DNA of 64,000 nucleotides from Kosakonia cowanii JCM 10956 = DSM 18146. Its GTDB lineage: Bacteria > Pseudomonadota > Gammaproteobacteria > Enterobacterales > Enterobacteriaceae. How positions within the stretch are numbered: the first letter of the stretch is position 1; the number at the start of each line of letters is the position of its first letter. The stretch lies in assembly GCF_001975225.1 (NCBI RefSeq), contig NZ_CP019445.1:434001-498000 (forward strand), given 5' to 3'. Positions 34,452 to 44,701 of the stretch are shown here, piece by piece. The translations under genes were made by a program, and so were the position numbers. The notes beneath the pieces were generated by a model, which saw only the letters and a program-made list of their open reading frames with translations, searched no databases and had not been told where the DNA came from.

Positions 34452-34479
34452 AGATGGGGTCGCCGCGCCGCGCATCAAG
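34452..34479 (-). promoter_or_regulatory. dnaK sigma-32 promoter P1
   Basis: On the minus strand CTTGATG (34473-34479) is followed after 13 bases by CCCCATCT (34452-34459). This is a near-consensus sigma-32 promoter (CTTGAAA, 13-15 bases, CCCCATNT) and closely matches E. coli dnaK P1. The rest of the 298-base gap up to satP holds a lone half REP sequence (GCCGGATGGCGCT at 34531-34543) and no gene. Confidence 0.9.
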
Positions 34480-34627
34480 GGGGAGACAGTAAAAAATTTT
34501 TTAATTTCCCCCTGTTCAGATCATAGACAGGCCGGATGGCGCTATTTATGATGCCGCGCCCCGCTTGCAGAAAACGCCCGCGGGGTAATTATTTCTCCCC
34601 TTTATCAATTGATTCTTTTGAGGAATT

Positions 34628-35194
34628 ATGGGCAACACTAAGTTGGCTAATCCGGCTCCGCTGGGCTTAATGGGCTTCGGCATGACCACTATTCTGCTTA
34701 ACCTGCACAATATTGGTTTATTCCCGATGGATGTCATTATCCTGGCGATGGGCATTTTCTATGGTGGTATCGCACAAATTTTTGCCGGCCTGCTTGAGTA
34801 TAAAAAAGGCAACACCTTCGGCTTAACGGCTTTTACCTCTTACGGTTCTTTCTGGTTGACGCTGGTAGCAATTCTGCTGTTCCCGAAAATGGGGCTGACA
34901 GAGGCGACCAACGGCCACTTCCTCGGCGTCTATTTAGCCATCTGGGGCGTCTTTACCCTGTTTATGTTCTTCGGCACGCTGAAGAGCGCGCGCATGTTGC
35001 AGTTTGTCTTCCTGAGCCTGACGGTGCTGTTTGCGCTGCTGGCGGTGGGACATCTGGCGGATAACGAAAACATCGTCCATATCGCGGGCTGGATTGGCCT
35101 CGTCTGCGGTGCCAGCGCGATCTACCTGGCGATGGGCGAAGTGCTGAACGAGCAGTTTGGCCGCACCGTGCTGCCGATTGGCGAAAAAGCCTGA
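34628..35194 (+). CDS. satP: Succinate-acetate/proton symporter SatP
   Basis: SatP (YaaH) is a small inner-membrane channel-like transporter for acetate and succinate. The product is 188 residues, as in E. coli, with six predicted helices and the AceTr family motif NPAPLGL near the N-terminus. A GAGG site precedes the ATG. It is a single gene ended by a strong terminator. Confidence 0.97.
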   Translation: MGNTKLANPAPLGLMGFGMTTILLNLHNIGLFPMDVIILAMGIFYGGIAQIFAGLLEYKKGNTFGLTAFTSYGSFWLTLVAILLFPKMGLTEATNGHFLGVYLAIWGVFTLFMFFGTLKSARMLQFVFLSLTVLFALLAVGHLADNENIVHIAGWIGLVCGASAIYLAMGEVLNEQFGRTVLPIGEKA

Positions 35195-35210
35195 TTCCTT
35201 TCTCCCCTAA

Positions 35211-35237
35211 AATGCGAAGCCGGGCTTCGCATTTTTT
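35211..35237 (+). terminator. satP terminator
   Basis: A 10-base perfect stem (AATGCGAAGC / GCTTCGCATT) with a three-base loop is followed by seven Ts. Confidence 0.9.
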
Positions 35238-35323
35238 TCGCGTTACTACCCATTCTGGCGTTATCCCGCCGGGCCATTTTCCGTTAACGTAGCGCCCACC
35301 TCTGCTACTGTGAAGAATTCACC

Positions 35324-36742
35324 ATGACTCGCCTCACCCCCCTTTCGCTGGCGCTGCTTTTACCGCTCCAGACGCTTGCTTCACCTGGCCCCGTTACGGA
35401 TATCACGCTGCAATCGGCTAACGCCTTTGGCCCACATGATGGTCAGAATATTACGGCTCTTTATCGCGCCACCACTGCATCAACGCCACAGAACACCACG
35501 ATATGGCTGAATGTGGATTGCACCACGCACGCAAAAAACCTGTTAATTACCGAAGTTGCCACCGGCACGCCTCATGAAGTACGCGCCTTTGGTGCAGGCT
35601 CTATCAACCGCTATGTGCCTGGCGTCGCCCTTTCAGCCGAGGGGGAAGCGATGTTCAGCGGTAATGCGAAGCTGGATGTCTGTGGGCTAAAGCTACCGCC
35701 ACCGGCATGGCGGCTCTAATCTGCAGCAGATAAAGAGGGCGACTGGCAGGCCGTGGACGTTAACAACAGCATTCGCGATGGCGACATACTTCGGCTGCGG
35801 TTCGGCACCGATTATGGACAGATTCATCGTGACGCCAAATATGGCGCGCCTTACGCCATGAAAATTCAGGATATTCGCTTCTATTGCCAGAGCGGAAACG
35901 GCACGCCGCTCAACGCTTACTGGCTGGATGAGCACGATCGGTTAACCCTCCAGCAAGCGCCCTCCTCTGAGGTCACGCCGCTTACTGAAGATCAGCTGGC
36001 TGCGGGCAAAGCGCTTTGCGCCGTGAAGGATATTCGCCAGTTCACCGGCCAGGGGCCGTTAACGACACGGGAGAAAACATTAGCGGCAAATCAGCCCACG
36101 CCGCCCGACTTCTCCCGTAACGATCCTGCGCTATTGGGCGAGGCAACCTTGCCGCAAGAGGTCGAAAAGCGTGTGCAACAGGCGGTTGGCTCTCCTGAGC
36201 AACGCCCTGCTTTTCGCCATTTGCGCTACAAACAGAATGCCGATAGTTCTATGCCGACGATTTTCCGTATCGATGCGCAGCCGGACGGTACAACCCTAAC
36301 GCTCAAAACGGCACCGTTGGCTAATATCGCCTTCTATTTTCAGGATCAGAGTCTGTTTAACCTTGTCGAGTTGAAAAGCGTGGAGTCGATGGCAGTAACG
36401 CCTGCTGTGACGCAAACCCTTGAAAGCGATATTGCGCTACCGCCCGTAGCCGGCGGACATTTTCAGTGGCGCGTGCAGCAACAGGTTGCGAAAAAAGCGC
36501 AACAGGTGACAAAGAGCCAGACCTGTAAAGCTGACGCGCAGTGGCAAGAGGCCGCCACCCTTAACCCGCGCTTCAGCGGTCGCCTGCTGGAGTTCACCTG
36601 TACCGACGATCGCGGTGACGGGAGAGCGATGAGCAGCGACTATGCCTGGCTGGAGGCATTACGGATATTTATTCGTATCGGTTATCACGAAGGGGGTAAG
36701 AAAGTCCGCTTCGCGCTAAGCGACGTGGAGATTGAGCAATAA
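35324..36742 (+). pseudogene. Secreted protein of unknown function, interrupted by an in-frame TAA
   Basis: I do not recognise this gene. The frame from ATG 35324 has a signal peptide (MTRLTPLSLALLLPLQTLAS) and stops at a TAA at 35717-35719 after 131 residues. The same frame then stays open for another 340 codons to 36742, reading on as SAADKEGDWQAVDVNNSIRDG. No ribosome-binding site at useful distance precedes the GTG at 35753 or nearby ATGs. With the stop bridged it would be a single exported protein of about 470 residues. Six cysteines are spread over both parts (DCTTH, DVCGL, FYCQS, LCAVK, TCKAD, FTCTD), which fits disulfide bonding in the periplasm. It lies alone between satP and the MHS transporter and shares a bidirectional terminator with the latter. 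A recent nonsense mutation is the simplest reading; a base-call error is possible. Confidence 0.75.
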
Positions 36743-36772
36743 AAAAACGGAGCCTGAAGGCTCCGTTTTTTT
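36741..36772. terminator. Bidirectional terminator after the interrupted gene and the MHS transporter
   Basis: A 14-base perfect stem including the flanking runs (AAAAAAACGGAGCC / GGCTCCGTTTTTTT) closes on TGAA. It lies between two converging genes and works on both strands. Confidence 0.92.
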
Positions 36773-38078
36773 ATAAGGATTCGAGCGGGGTGTCGGCCAC
36801 GTTATCGGCATGATGCAGATCCTGGCGCAGCCAAACGCCCAAACCAAACCCCATCAAGGAGAGCGCCAGCACGTACCAGGCCGGTGCCATCGGCGAGACG
36901 CTCATCAGCATCGTCACCGCAATCGGCGTCAGCCCGCCGAAAATGGCATAAGAGACGTTGTAAGAGAAAGAGATGCCGGTAAAACGCACCTCCGCCGGAA
37001 AGGCGCGCACCATCACATAGGGCACCGCGCCCACAACGCCAACGCACAAGCCGACAAGGCCATAGAGCAGAAAGAGTTGTTCCGGGTGGCTGCCAACGCG
37101 GTGATAGAAGAGCCAACTGGAAGCGGCGAGCAGCAGGCTGCCGACGATAAAGGTGCGGCTGGCACCGAAGCGATCGACTAACAGCCCCGCCGCCAGACAA
37201 CCAAAGCAGAGCATGACCGTAGCGATGCTGTTTGCCTGTAAGGTCAGGGCGGGCGCGAAGCCAAACTGCTTTTGCAGCCAGACCGGTGACATCAGAATAA
37301 CGACCACAATCCCGGCTGAGAGCAGCCAGGTCAGCAGCATTGAAACCACTACCGCTTTTTTGTGCTTCAGCACCACCGCTTTTACCGGCAACTCCTGCGC
37401 CAGCGCTTTGCGCTGCTGCATCTCCAGGAAAATGGGCGTCTCACGCAGCCAACGGCGTAAATACATTGCCACCAGCCCGAACGCGCCGCCAAGCAGGAAG
37501 GGAATACGCCAGCCGCCGTCGTGGATCGCCTGCTGCGTCATGCTGGTGTTGACCAGCGTGGCAACCACCGATCCCAGCAGGATGCCAACCGTTAAGCCCG
37601 CCGTCAGCGTGCCGCAGGCGATACCGATGCGGCGCGCCGGGACATGCTCAGCAACAAACACCCATGCGCCTGGCACTTCGCCACCAATCGCTGCGCCCTG
37701 TAACACGCGCATAAACAGCAGCAGCAGCGGCGCGACAATGCCCATTGAGGCATAGGTCGGCAGCAGGCCAATCGCCAGCGTTGGCAGCGCCATCAGCAGA
37801 ATGCTAAGGGTGAACATCTTCTTGCGCCCGACCAGATCGCCGAAGTGCGCCATCACAATGCCGCCCAGCGGGCGCGCCAGATAACCAGCGGCGAAAATAC
37901 CAAAGGTCTGCACCTGACGCAGCCACTCGGGGATATCGGCCGGGAAGAAGAGTTCCCCGACCACGGCGGCGAAAAAGACGAAGATGATGAAATCGTAAAA
38001 CTCCAGCGCCCCGCCGAGGGCGGCGAGGGTCAGGGTTTTATAATCCTGTTTATTCAGAGGGCGTGTGTAATGTGACAT
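36771..38078 (-). CDS. MFS transporter of the metabolite:H+ symporter (MHS) family
   Basis: This 435-residue inner-membrane protein has about 12 helices. MHS-type signatures are visible: LGGALEFYDF in helix 1, GDLVGRKKMF in the loop between helices 2 and 3, and RVLQGAAIGGEVPGAWVFVAEH in helix 4-5. Known relatives carry proline/betaine (ProP), alpha-ketoglutarate (KgtP), shikimate (ShiA) or citrate. The substrate here cannot be told from sequence. E. coli K-12 has no transporter between satP and mog, so it is an accessory or lineage gene. Upstream, the 122 bases to mog are AT-rich and contain its promoter. Confidence 0.88.
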   Translation of the reverse strand: MSHYTRPLNKQDYKTLTLAALGGALEFYDFIIFVFFAAVVGELFFPADIPEWLRQVQTFGIFAAGYLARPLGGIVMAHFGDLVGRKKMFTLSILLMALPTLAIGLLPTYASMGIVAPLLLLFMRVLQGAAIGGEVPGAWVFVAEHVPARRIGIACGTLTAGLTVGILLGSVVATLVNTSMTQQAIHDGGWRIPFLLGGAFGLVAMYLRRWLRETPIFLEMQQRKALAQELPVKAVVLKHKKAVVVSMLLTWLLSAGIVVVILMSPVWLQKQFGFAPALTLQANSIATVMLCFGCLAAGLLVDRFGASRTFIVGSLLLAASSWLFYHRVGSHPEQLFLLYGLVGLCVGVVGAVPYVMVRAFPAEVRFTGISFSYNVSYAIFGGLTPIAVTMLMSVSPMAPAWYVLALSLMGFGLGVWLRQDLHHADNVADTPLESL

Positions 38079-38200
38079 AGCGAACCGTTGATAAGAGTGA
38101 ACGATTATATTTTTACGATTTATGTAAACTAAAAATGACTATACCGTAAAAATATCAATACGCCACCGCCGGGATCGCATATGTCAGAAAAGCGCTGCTT

Positions 38201-38788
38201 TCAGGATAAAGTTTCGCGCCTTGCGCTTTTAGGACGAAAAGCTGCTACGACCTGCGGATCTGTTTCCACATAGGGGCCATCAAGAAGCTGTACACAATAC
38301 GGTACACTGGCAAAAATTCCCGCAACTTTTACTTCACCGTTTTCGCTTTTCAGCCCTTCCAGGGTCTCTTTAATCGATTTCGGCTGGCCCGGCAGGTTGA
38401 GGATCAGCGCCTGTTTACGGATCACGCCCACCTGGCGCGAAAGAATGGCCGTCGGCACAAAATTGAGGCTAATCTGGCGCATCTGCTCGCCAAAGCCCGG
38501 CATCTCGCGATCGGCAACGGCGAGGGTGGCATCGGGGGTCACATCGCGTCGCGCCGGGCCGGTTCCGCCAGTGGTCAGCACCAGATGACAGCTCATCTCA
38601 TCCACCAGCTCACACAGGGTCTGCTCAATGATGGTCTGCTCGTCGGGGATCAGGCGCGTTTCGATATGAAACGGGGTGGTTAAGGCCGATGCCAGCCACG
38701 CTTCGAGCGCGGGTAAGCCTTTGTCTTCATAAACGCCGCTGGAGGCGCGATCGGAAATCGAAACTAAACCAATGCGTAGTGTGTCCAT
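38201..38788 (-). CDS. mog: Molybdopterin adenylyltransferase Mog
   Basis: Mog adenylylates molybdopterin before MoeA inserts molybdate. The product is 195 residues, as in E. coli. It carries the MoCF-binding motif TTGGTGPARRDVTPDA and ISDRASSGVYEDKG. It is monocistronic, between the MHS transporter and talB. Confidence 0.96.
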   Translation of the reverse strand: MDTLRIGLVSISDRASSGVYEDKGLPALEAWLASALTTPFHIETRLIPDEQTIIEQTLCELVDEMSCHLVLTTGGTGPARRDVTPDATLAVADREMPGFGEQMRQISLNFVPTAILSRQVGVIRKQALILNLPGQPKSIKETLEGLKSENGEVKVAGIFASVPYCVQLLDGPYVETDPQVVAAFRPKSARRETLS

Positions 38789-38894
38789 AATTATTCCGTT
38801 GCATAAAACCGTTTACGGAATGATACACGCTGAGGGGAGAGGCAAACAGAGTGGAGAGAAGAAGCGTGACCGGGAGCCCGGCCACGCCTGATGA

Positions 38895-39848
38895 TTACAG
38901 CAGATCGCCGATCATTTTTTCCAGTTTTTCCTGGTCAACGGCAAACTTGCGGATACCGTCCGCCAGTTTATCAACCGCCATCGGATCCTGGTTGTGCTGC
39001 CACAGGAATTCCGCTTCGCTGATGCGCTCCGGACGCGCTTTTACTTCGCCGGTGTAAACCAGTTTGCGCTCCAGCGCGCCTTCGCTTTCTGAAAGCTCTT
39101 TCAGCAGCGCCGGGGCGATGGTCAGACGGTCGCAGCCAGCCAGCTCAATGATTTCGCCGATATTACGGAAGCTTGCGCCCATTACCACAGTTTCATAACC
39201 GTGCTCTTTGTAGTACTGGTAGATTTCGCTCACGGAAACCACGCCCGGATCTTCTGCCGGTGCGTACTCTTTCTTGTCGGTGTTGGCTTTGTACCAGTCA
39301 AGAATACGACCTACGAACGGAGAGATCAGGTAGACGCCCGCTTCGGCACAGGCACGCGCCTGGGCGAAGGAGAAGAGCAGCGTCAGGTTACAGTTGATGC
39401 CCTCTTTTTCCAGCTGTTCTGCTGCGCGAATGCCCTGCCAGGTGGAAGCCAGCTTGATCAGGATACGATCGTTGCTGATGCCCGCATCGTTATACATTTT
39501 GATCAGGCGTTTGGCTTTGGCGATGGAGCCTTCGGTGTCGTAAGAGAGGCGCGCGTCAACTTCAGTAGAGATACGGCCCGGGATCAGTTTGAGGATTTCC
39601 AGACCGATGTTAACGGCCAGGCGGTCGGACGCATCAACCACTTGCTGCGCGCGATCGCTGCTCTGGCTGCGCGCCCAGGTCACAGCTTCGTCAATCAGTT
39701 TACGGTATTCCGGGATTTGGGCTGCCCCAAGGATCAGAGAAGGGTTGGTTGTAGCATCCTGCGGCTGATAGAGCTTCATTGCCGCGATATCTCCGGTATC
39801 AGCCACGACTGTTGTGTACTGACGCAGGGAGGTCAATTTATCCGTCAT
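38895..39848 (-). CDS. talB: Transaldolase B
   Basis: TalB moves a dihydroxyacetone unit between sugar phosphates in the non-oxidative pentose phosphate pathway. The start at 39848 ([11 protein letters not shown]) gives 317 residues, the E. coli length. Upstream in-frame codons from 40007 have no similarity to the family. The Schiff-base lysine is in [11 protein letters not shown], and TNPSLIL and the C-terminal [10 protein letters not shown] are as in E. coli. It is divergent from yaaJ across a 299-base gap in which I find no gene. Confidence 0.97.
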   Translation of the reverse strand: MTDKLTSLRQYTTVVADTGDIAAMKLYQPQDATTNPSLILGAAQIPEYRKLIDEAVTWARSQSSDRAQQVVDASDRLAVNIGLEILKLIPGRISTEVDARLSYDTEGSIAKAKRLIKMYNDAGISNDRILIKLASTWQGIRAAEQLEKEGINCNLTLLFSFAQARACAEAGVYLISPFVGRILDWYKANTDKKEYAPAEDPGVVSVSEIYQYYKEHGYETVVMGASFRNIGEIIELAGCDRLTIAPALLKELSESEGALERKLVYTGEVKARPERISEAEFLWQHNQDPMAVDKLADGIRKFAVDQEKLEKMIGDLL

Positions 39849-40147
39849 GATAATGTTTCTCTTTAAACGATACCCTGAATAAATCACGTCGAGACCGATG
39901 ACGCCTTTATGGCTTGTCGGGCGCAAAGGCTGCCAGCGCACCTGAACGAGAAGTATGACGAGTATACTTGTTAGGGGGATGTAACCGGTCTGGCAAGATG
40001 ATAACACGACGCCCTGTCAGCGCAACCGCAGACAATGCAGGTGGCATTGTATGATAAACTCCCTGATTAATTGCCTGCGAAGGGATAAGCCCGTTGTAAA
40101 CGCGCCGTCGCAGGTTACCTCCCCCGGCATCGACAAGAGGGTCGTTA

Positions 40148-41590
40148 ATGCCAGAATTCTTCTCTTTTATCAGTGAGATCCTGTGGGGATCGCTGATGGT
40201 ATACCTGCTGGCAGCGGCGGGTATCTGGTTTGCATTTCGCAGCCTGTTTGTTCCCTTTCGTTTTTTCCGCGACTTTGGCAAAAGTCTGAAAAGCGGCCGC
40301 AGCGTGCCGCCCGGTGCCCTCACCTCGTGGCAGGCGCTCTGCCTGAGCCTGGCGACGCGCTTAGGCAGCGGCAACCTGGCGGGCGTGGCATTTGCTCTCA
40401 CCGCTGGCGGACCTGGCGCGATCTTCTGGATGTGGATCGCGGCGCTTATCAGCATGGCGACCAGCTTCGCCGAATGCGCGCTGGCGCAGCTCTATAAAGA
40501 GCGCGATGCCAATAACCAACTGCGCGGCGGCCCGGCCTGGTATATGGCGCGCGGCCTTGGCATGCGCTGGATGGGCGTGCTCTTCTCCATTTTCCTGCTC
40601 CTCGCTTATGGGCTGGTGTTTAACACCATTCAATCCAGTGTGGTGACGCGCGCCGTTCACTTTGCCTGGCAGGTGCCGGGCACGCTGACCGGCCTGGTGC
40701 TGGCGGTGGGCTGCCTGCTGTTTATGACCCGCGGTCTGGCGGTGCTCTCTCGTCTGATGCAGTGGATGGTGCCGCTGATTGCGCTGGCATGGATTGTGGT
40801 AAGTTTCAGCATCAGCCTCTGGCATGCCAGCCTGTTACCAGAGGTTTTCGAGACCATTTTTAAAAGTGCCTTCGGCTGGCAAGAGGCGGCGACCGGCACC
40901 ATGGCCTGGACACTAAGCCAGGCGATGACCAGCGGGTTTCAGCGCAGCATGTCGACTAACGAAGCCGGAATGGGCTCCTCGCCGAACGCTGCGGCGATGG
41001 CAGCCTCCTCCCCGCCCCATCCGGTTGCGCAGGGCATTGTGCAGATGATTGGCGTGCTGACGGATACCTTTCTGGTCTGTACCGCCAGCGCGATGATGCT
41101 GCTGCTGGCAGGTAGCGGACCGACGGAGACGGAGAGTAGTCTTATCGGCATCCAGTTGATGCAGCAGGCGATGGTCTCTCTTGCTGGCAGCTGGAGCGCC
41201 GGGTTTCTCGCGCTGGTGGTGCTGCTGTTCGCTTTTACCTCGATCCTTGCGAACTACCTCTATGCCGAGAACAACCTGATCTTTTTAGGCCGCAATAGCC
41301 GTGGCAACCTGCTGCTGCTACGTGGGGTGGTGGTGGTAATGGTGCTGTGCGGTTCGTTGGTCAGCGTACCGCTAATTTGGCATATCGCTGATGTGGTGAT
41401 GGCGCTGATGGCGATGATTAACCTGACAGCCATTCTGCTGCTGTCGCCAGTGGTTAAGCTGCTGGCGGGCGACTACCTGCGCCAGCGCAAGCTGGGCATC
41501 GAACCGGTGTTTAACCCGCAGCGTTACCCGGAGATTCAGCGCCAACTTGCGCCAGGCAGTTGGGACTCGCTTCCCCCTCCGTCTCGCTAA
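40148..41590 (+). CDS. yaaJ: Alanine/glycine:cation symporter family protein YaaJ
   Basis: YaaJ belongs to the AGCS family of Na+- or H+-coupled alanine/glycine carriers. The product is 480 residues (E. coli 476), with about ten membrane helices. The family motifs GSGNLAGVAFALTAGGPGAIFWMW and STNEAGMGSSPNAAAMA are visible. The C-terminus differs from the E. coli protein and ends SLPPPSR. Its substrate in this organism is inferred from the family only. Confidence 0.93.
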   Translation: MPEFFSFISEILWGSLMVYLLAAAGIWFAFRSLFVPFRFFRDFGKSLKSGRSVPPGALTSWQALCLSLATRLGSGNLAGVAFALTAGGPGAIFWMWIAALISMATSFAECALAQLYKERDANNQLRGGPAWYMARGLGMRWMGVLFSIFLLLAYGLVFNTIQSSVVTRAVHFAWQVPGTLTGLVLAVGCLLFMTRGLAVLSRLMQWMVPLIALAWIVVSFSISLWHASLLPEVFETIFKSAFGWQEAATGTMAWTLSQAMTSGFQRSMSTNEAGMGSSPNAAAMAASSPPHPVAQGIVQMIGVLTDTFLVCTASAMMLLLAGSGPTETESSLIGIQLMQQAMVSLAGSWSAGFLALVVLLFAFTSILANYLYAENNLIFLGRNSRGNLLLLRGVVVVMVLCGSLVSVPLIWHIADVVMALMAMINLTAILLLSPVVKLLAGDYLRQRKLGIEPVFNPQRYPEIQRQLAPGSWDSLPPPSR

Positions 41591-41664
41591 TCGCAACTAT
41601 CGATCAAGCCAGGTGATTTTTTTGTTAAAGTCAGCGGAAATTTCTCACACAGCAAGGAGTGAGC

Positions 41665-42438
41665 ATGCTGATTTTGATTTCACCTGCCAAGACGCTCGAT
41701 TACCAGAGCCCGCTGGCAACCGAGCGCTACACCCAGCCAGCGCTGCTGGCCCATTCGCAACAGCTGATTAAGACTGCCCGCACGCTTTCCGCGCCGCAGA
41801 TTAAAAAGCTGATGGGGATAAGCGACAAGCTCGCCGACCTCAACGCCACCCGTTTTCACGACTGGCAGCCCGACTTCACGCCGGAAAACGCGCGCCAGGC
41901 ATTGCTCGCGTTTAAAGGCGATGTTTATACCGGCCTGCAGGCTGAAACCTTCAGCGACGCAGATTTTGACTTCGCCCAGCAGCACCTGCGTATGTTATCC
42001 GGCCTGTATGGCGTGCTGCGTCCGCTCGATTTGATGCAGCCCTATCGTCTGGAGATGGGTATTCGTTTTGAGAATGAGAGAGGCAAAGATCTCTACCAGT
42101 TCTGGGGCGATATCATCACCGACACGCTGAATGAGGCGCTCGCCGAACAGGCCGATGAGATTGTGGTTAACCTGGCATCCGATGAGTATTTCCGCGCCGT
42201 GAAGCCGAAGAAGCTCAATGCGCGCATCATCAAACCGGTGTTCCTCGACGAGAAAAACGGCACGTTTAAGGTCATCAGCTTCTACGCCAAGAAAGCGCGT
42301 GGCCTGATGAGCCGCTACATCATTGAGCAGCGTCTGACGAAGCCGGAGCAGCTAACAGGCTTTGACCGCGAAGGATACTTCTTTGATGAGACGGCCTCAA
42401 CGCCAGACGAGCTGGTGTTTAAACGCCACGAGCAGTAA
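41665..42438 (+). CDS. yaaA: Peroxide stress resistance protein YaaA
   Basis: YaaA lowers free intracellular iron during peroxide stress and is part of the OxyR regulon in E. coli. The start at ATG 41665 ([14 protein letters not shown]), five bases after an AAGGAG site, gives 257 residues (E. coli 258). A GTG two codons earlier would overlap that site. The UPF0246 family signatures [31 protein letters not shown] and [12 protein letters not shown] are present. It converges on thrC. Confidence 0.94.
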   Translation: MLILISPAKTLDYQSPLATERYTQPALLAHSQQLIKTARTLSAPQIKKLMGISDKLADLNATRFHDWQPDFTPENARQALLAFKGDVYTGLQAETFSDADFDFAQQHLRMLSGLYGVLRPLDLMQPYRLEMGIRFENERGKDLYQFWGDIITDTLNEALAEQADEIVVNLASDEYFRAVKPKKLNARIIKPVFLDEKNGTFKVISFYAKKARGLMSRYIIEQRLTKPEQLTGFDREGYFFDETASTPDELVFKRHEQ

Positions 42439-42442
42439 GCAG

Positions 42443-42476
42443 AAAATCGTCCCCCACCAACAGGTGGAGGACGTTT
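42443..42476. terminator. Possible bidirectional terminator between yaaA and thrC
   Basis: An 11-base stem with one mismatch (42448-42458 with 42463-42473) closes on AACA and is flanked by AAAA and TTT. The T-runs are short, so termination is likely but not certain. Confidence 0.5.
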
Positions 42477-42480
42477 GAAA

Positions 42481-43767
42481 TTACGCTTTTTGCATCATCA
42501 GCTGGCGTAACGCCGCAAAATCCGCAGGCAGGGAGTGGGAGAGCAGCGGCAGATCCGCACGGTCAGCCAGCTCTTTCGGCAGCGGCAGCGTTTCGCCAAG
42601 GATAGCTTCCACGCTCTCTTTGAACTTCGCCGGATGCGCAGTGCCGAGGAAGAGACCATATTCCCCCGGATGAAGCTGATCGCGCAGGGCGCGGTAAGCA
42701 ATCGCGGCGTGAGGCTCTGAGACGTAGCCCTTCGCCTTCAGCTCAACGATCGTCGCTTTGGTGGTTTCATCATCCACCGCCGCGTAACCCAGCTCGTTCA
42801 GACGCCAGATTTTACGGCGGAACAGCTCCTCCACGCGCGGCCAGTTGTTCGGCTGGCTGACATCCATGGCGTTTGACAGCGTCGCCTGCGTCGCTTTTGG
42901 CTGCCACTCGCCCTCTTTCAGAAAGCGCGGCACGGTGTCGTTAGCGTTGGTGGCGGCGATAAAACGCTTCACCGGAAGGCCGAGTGACTTCGCCAACAGC
43001 CCGGCGGTCAGATCGCCAAAGTTGCCGCTTGGCACCGACACCACCAGCTGATTGCGCGCCTCTTGCGGCAACTGCGCCACCGCTTCGAAGTAGTAGCACA
43101 CCTGCGCCAGCAGGCGGCTGATGTTAATCGAGTTGGCGGAGTTGAGGCCCAGCGCGCTCTTCAGCTCTTCATCGTCAAAGGCCTGTTTGACCAGCGCCTG
43201 GCAGGCGTCGAAGTCGGCATCAATGGCAACCGTTTCGATATTGCCACCCAGCGTGCAGAAGAGCTTCTCCTGCAGCGGGCTGATTTTGCCCTGCGGATAG
43301 AGGATCACCACGCGAACATTCTTCATGCCGTAGAAGGCATGAGCAACGGCCGCGCCGGTGTCGCCAGAGGTCGCAGTCAAAATGGTGACCGGTTTGTCGC
43401 CGCTGATGGCGCTCAGCATCTGCGCCATAAAGCGCCCGCCGAAATCTTTAAACGCCAGCGTCGGCCCGTGGAACAGCTCAAGGCAGCCGATATCGTTTTC
43501 GACCGGTTTTACCGGTGCAGGAAAGGCAAACGCAGCACGCACGCGGGCTTCCAGCGCTTCCTGCGGGATCTCATCGCCGATAAAGGCGGAGAGGATCTTC
43601 GCGCTGCGGCTGACGAAGTCCTGCTCCAGCATCTCGTCGATTTCCGTCAGGTTGAATTCCGGCAGATCGTGCGGGAAGAAGAGCCCCTGATTTTTGCCAA
43701 GCCCTTGTGTGACGGCCTGCGCGAAGCTGACCTGCTCATTGTGATCTTTTAAGTTGTAGAGTTTCAT
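42481..43767 (-). CDS. thrC: Threonine synthase ThrC
   Basis: ThrC converts O-phosphohomoserine to threonine with PLP. The product is 428 residues, as in E. coli. The PLP lysine is in LAFKDFGGRFMAQ, and the phosphate-binding loop is in TATSGDTGAAVAHAF and SVPSGNFGDLTAG. It is the last gene of thrLABC, three bases after thrB. Confidence 0.98.
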   Translation of the reverse strand: MKLYNLKDHNEQVSFAQAVTQGLGKNQGLFFPHDLPEFNLTEIDEMLEQDFVSRSAKILSAFIGDEIPQEALEARVRAAFAFPAPVKPVENDIGCLELFHGPTLAFKDFGGRFMAQMLSAISGDKPVTILTATSGDTGAAVAHAFYGMKNVRVVILYPQGKISPLQEKLFCTLGGNIETVAIDADFDACQALVKQAFDDEELKSALGLNSANSINISRLLAQVCYYFEAVAQLPQEARNQLVVSVPSGNFGDLTAGLLAKSLGLPVKRFIAATNANDTVPRFLKEGEWQPKATQATLSNAMDVSQPNNWPRVEELFRRKIWRLNELGYAAVDDETTKATIVELKAKGYVSEPHAAIAYRALRDQLHPGEYGLFLGTAHPAKFKESVEAILGETLPLPKELADRADLPLLSHSLPADFAALRQLMMQKA

Positions 43768-43770
43768 TGG

Positions 43771-44700
43771 TTATCCCACTACCCTTGCGCCCGCCGTGTC
43801 CAGCCGGCAAATATGAACGAAGCCTTCCTGATTTTGCAGATAATGTTTGCCGAGCCAGTCGGCCACGCGCTGCGCGGTATCTGGCTTGTCGCACAACGCA
43901 AACAGCGTTGGACCCGAACCAGAGATGCCGCAGGCCTGCGCGCCGATATCCGCCACCGCCTGACGCGCCTGTCCAAAGCCTGGCAGCAACTTCATGCGAT
44001 AGGGTTCGGCAATCACATCTTTCATCAATTTCGCCGCCAGCGCGGGCTGGCGGGAGTAACAGGCATGAATAAATCCAGCCAGGTGACGCCCGTGAGCAAT
44101 ACACTCCTGACGACGATACTGCGCCGGTAAAATGGCGCGCGCTTCTGCCGTCGAGACTTTAATGCCCGGGTAGGCAAGCACCCATAACCACTCATCAAAG
44201 CATGGCACTTGCTGGCTGATAATGCCGCCTTCCTCGATCATCAACTGCATGCCGCCGAGGTAACAAGGCGCGACGTTGTCGTAATGCACGCTACCGGAGA
44301 TGCGCCCTTCCAGCTCACCCATCAGCGCCAGCATGCGCGTCTCATCAAGGGGTTTACCGCAAAACTCGTTCATCGCCACCAGCGCCGCCACGACAGAACA
44401 GGCGCTGGAGCCGAGACCGGAGCCGATCGGCATGTTTTTTTCCAGCGTCATCGCCACCGGCACCTGCTTGCCAATCTCCTGGCAGAAGAGCTCCCAGCAT
44501 TGATAGACGATATTCTCCCGCGCTTCGCTCGGTAATTTACTGGCGAAACGCCCTCTGTTTTGCAGACTAAAGTGTTCAGCGGCTTCCACCGACACCGTGT
44601 CGCCTAACAGCGTGCCATCGACGGGCGTGACCGCCGCGCCGAGGACATCAAACCCTACGCTCATATTGGCGCTAGACGCCGGCGCATACACCTTCACCAT
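43771..44700 (-). CDS. thrB: Homoserine kinase ThrB
   Basis: ThrB phosphorylates homoserine with ATP. The product is 309 residues (E. coli 310). The GHMP-kinase ATP loop [17 protein letters not shown] and the N-terminal [15 protein letters not shown] are intact. One base separates it from thrA upstream. Confidence 0.98.
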   Translation of the reverse strand: MVKVYAPASSANMSVGFDVLGAAVTPVDGTLLGDTVSVEAAEHFSLQNRGRFASKLPSEARENIVYQCWELFCQEIGKQVPVAMTLEKNMPIGSGLGSSACSVVAALVAMNEFCGKPLDETRMLALMGELEGRISGSVHYDNVAPCYLGGMQLMIEEGGIISQQVPCFDEWLWVLAYPGIKVSTAEARAILPAQYRRQECIAHGRHLAGFIHACYSRQPALAAKLMKDVIAEPYRMKLLPGFGQARQAVADIGAQACGISGSGPTLFALCDKPDTAQRVADWLGKHYLQNQEGFVHICRLDTAGARVVG

Positions 44701-44701
44701 C

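Noticed and set aside
34531..34543. Second REP element upstream of dnaK
   Set aside because: Only one half of the palindrome is present, so I did not list it as a REP unit.
39849..40007. N-terminal extension of talB
   Set aside because: It crosses the expected promoter region and is unrelated to transaldolase, which starts MTDKLTSL.
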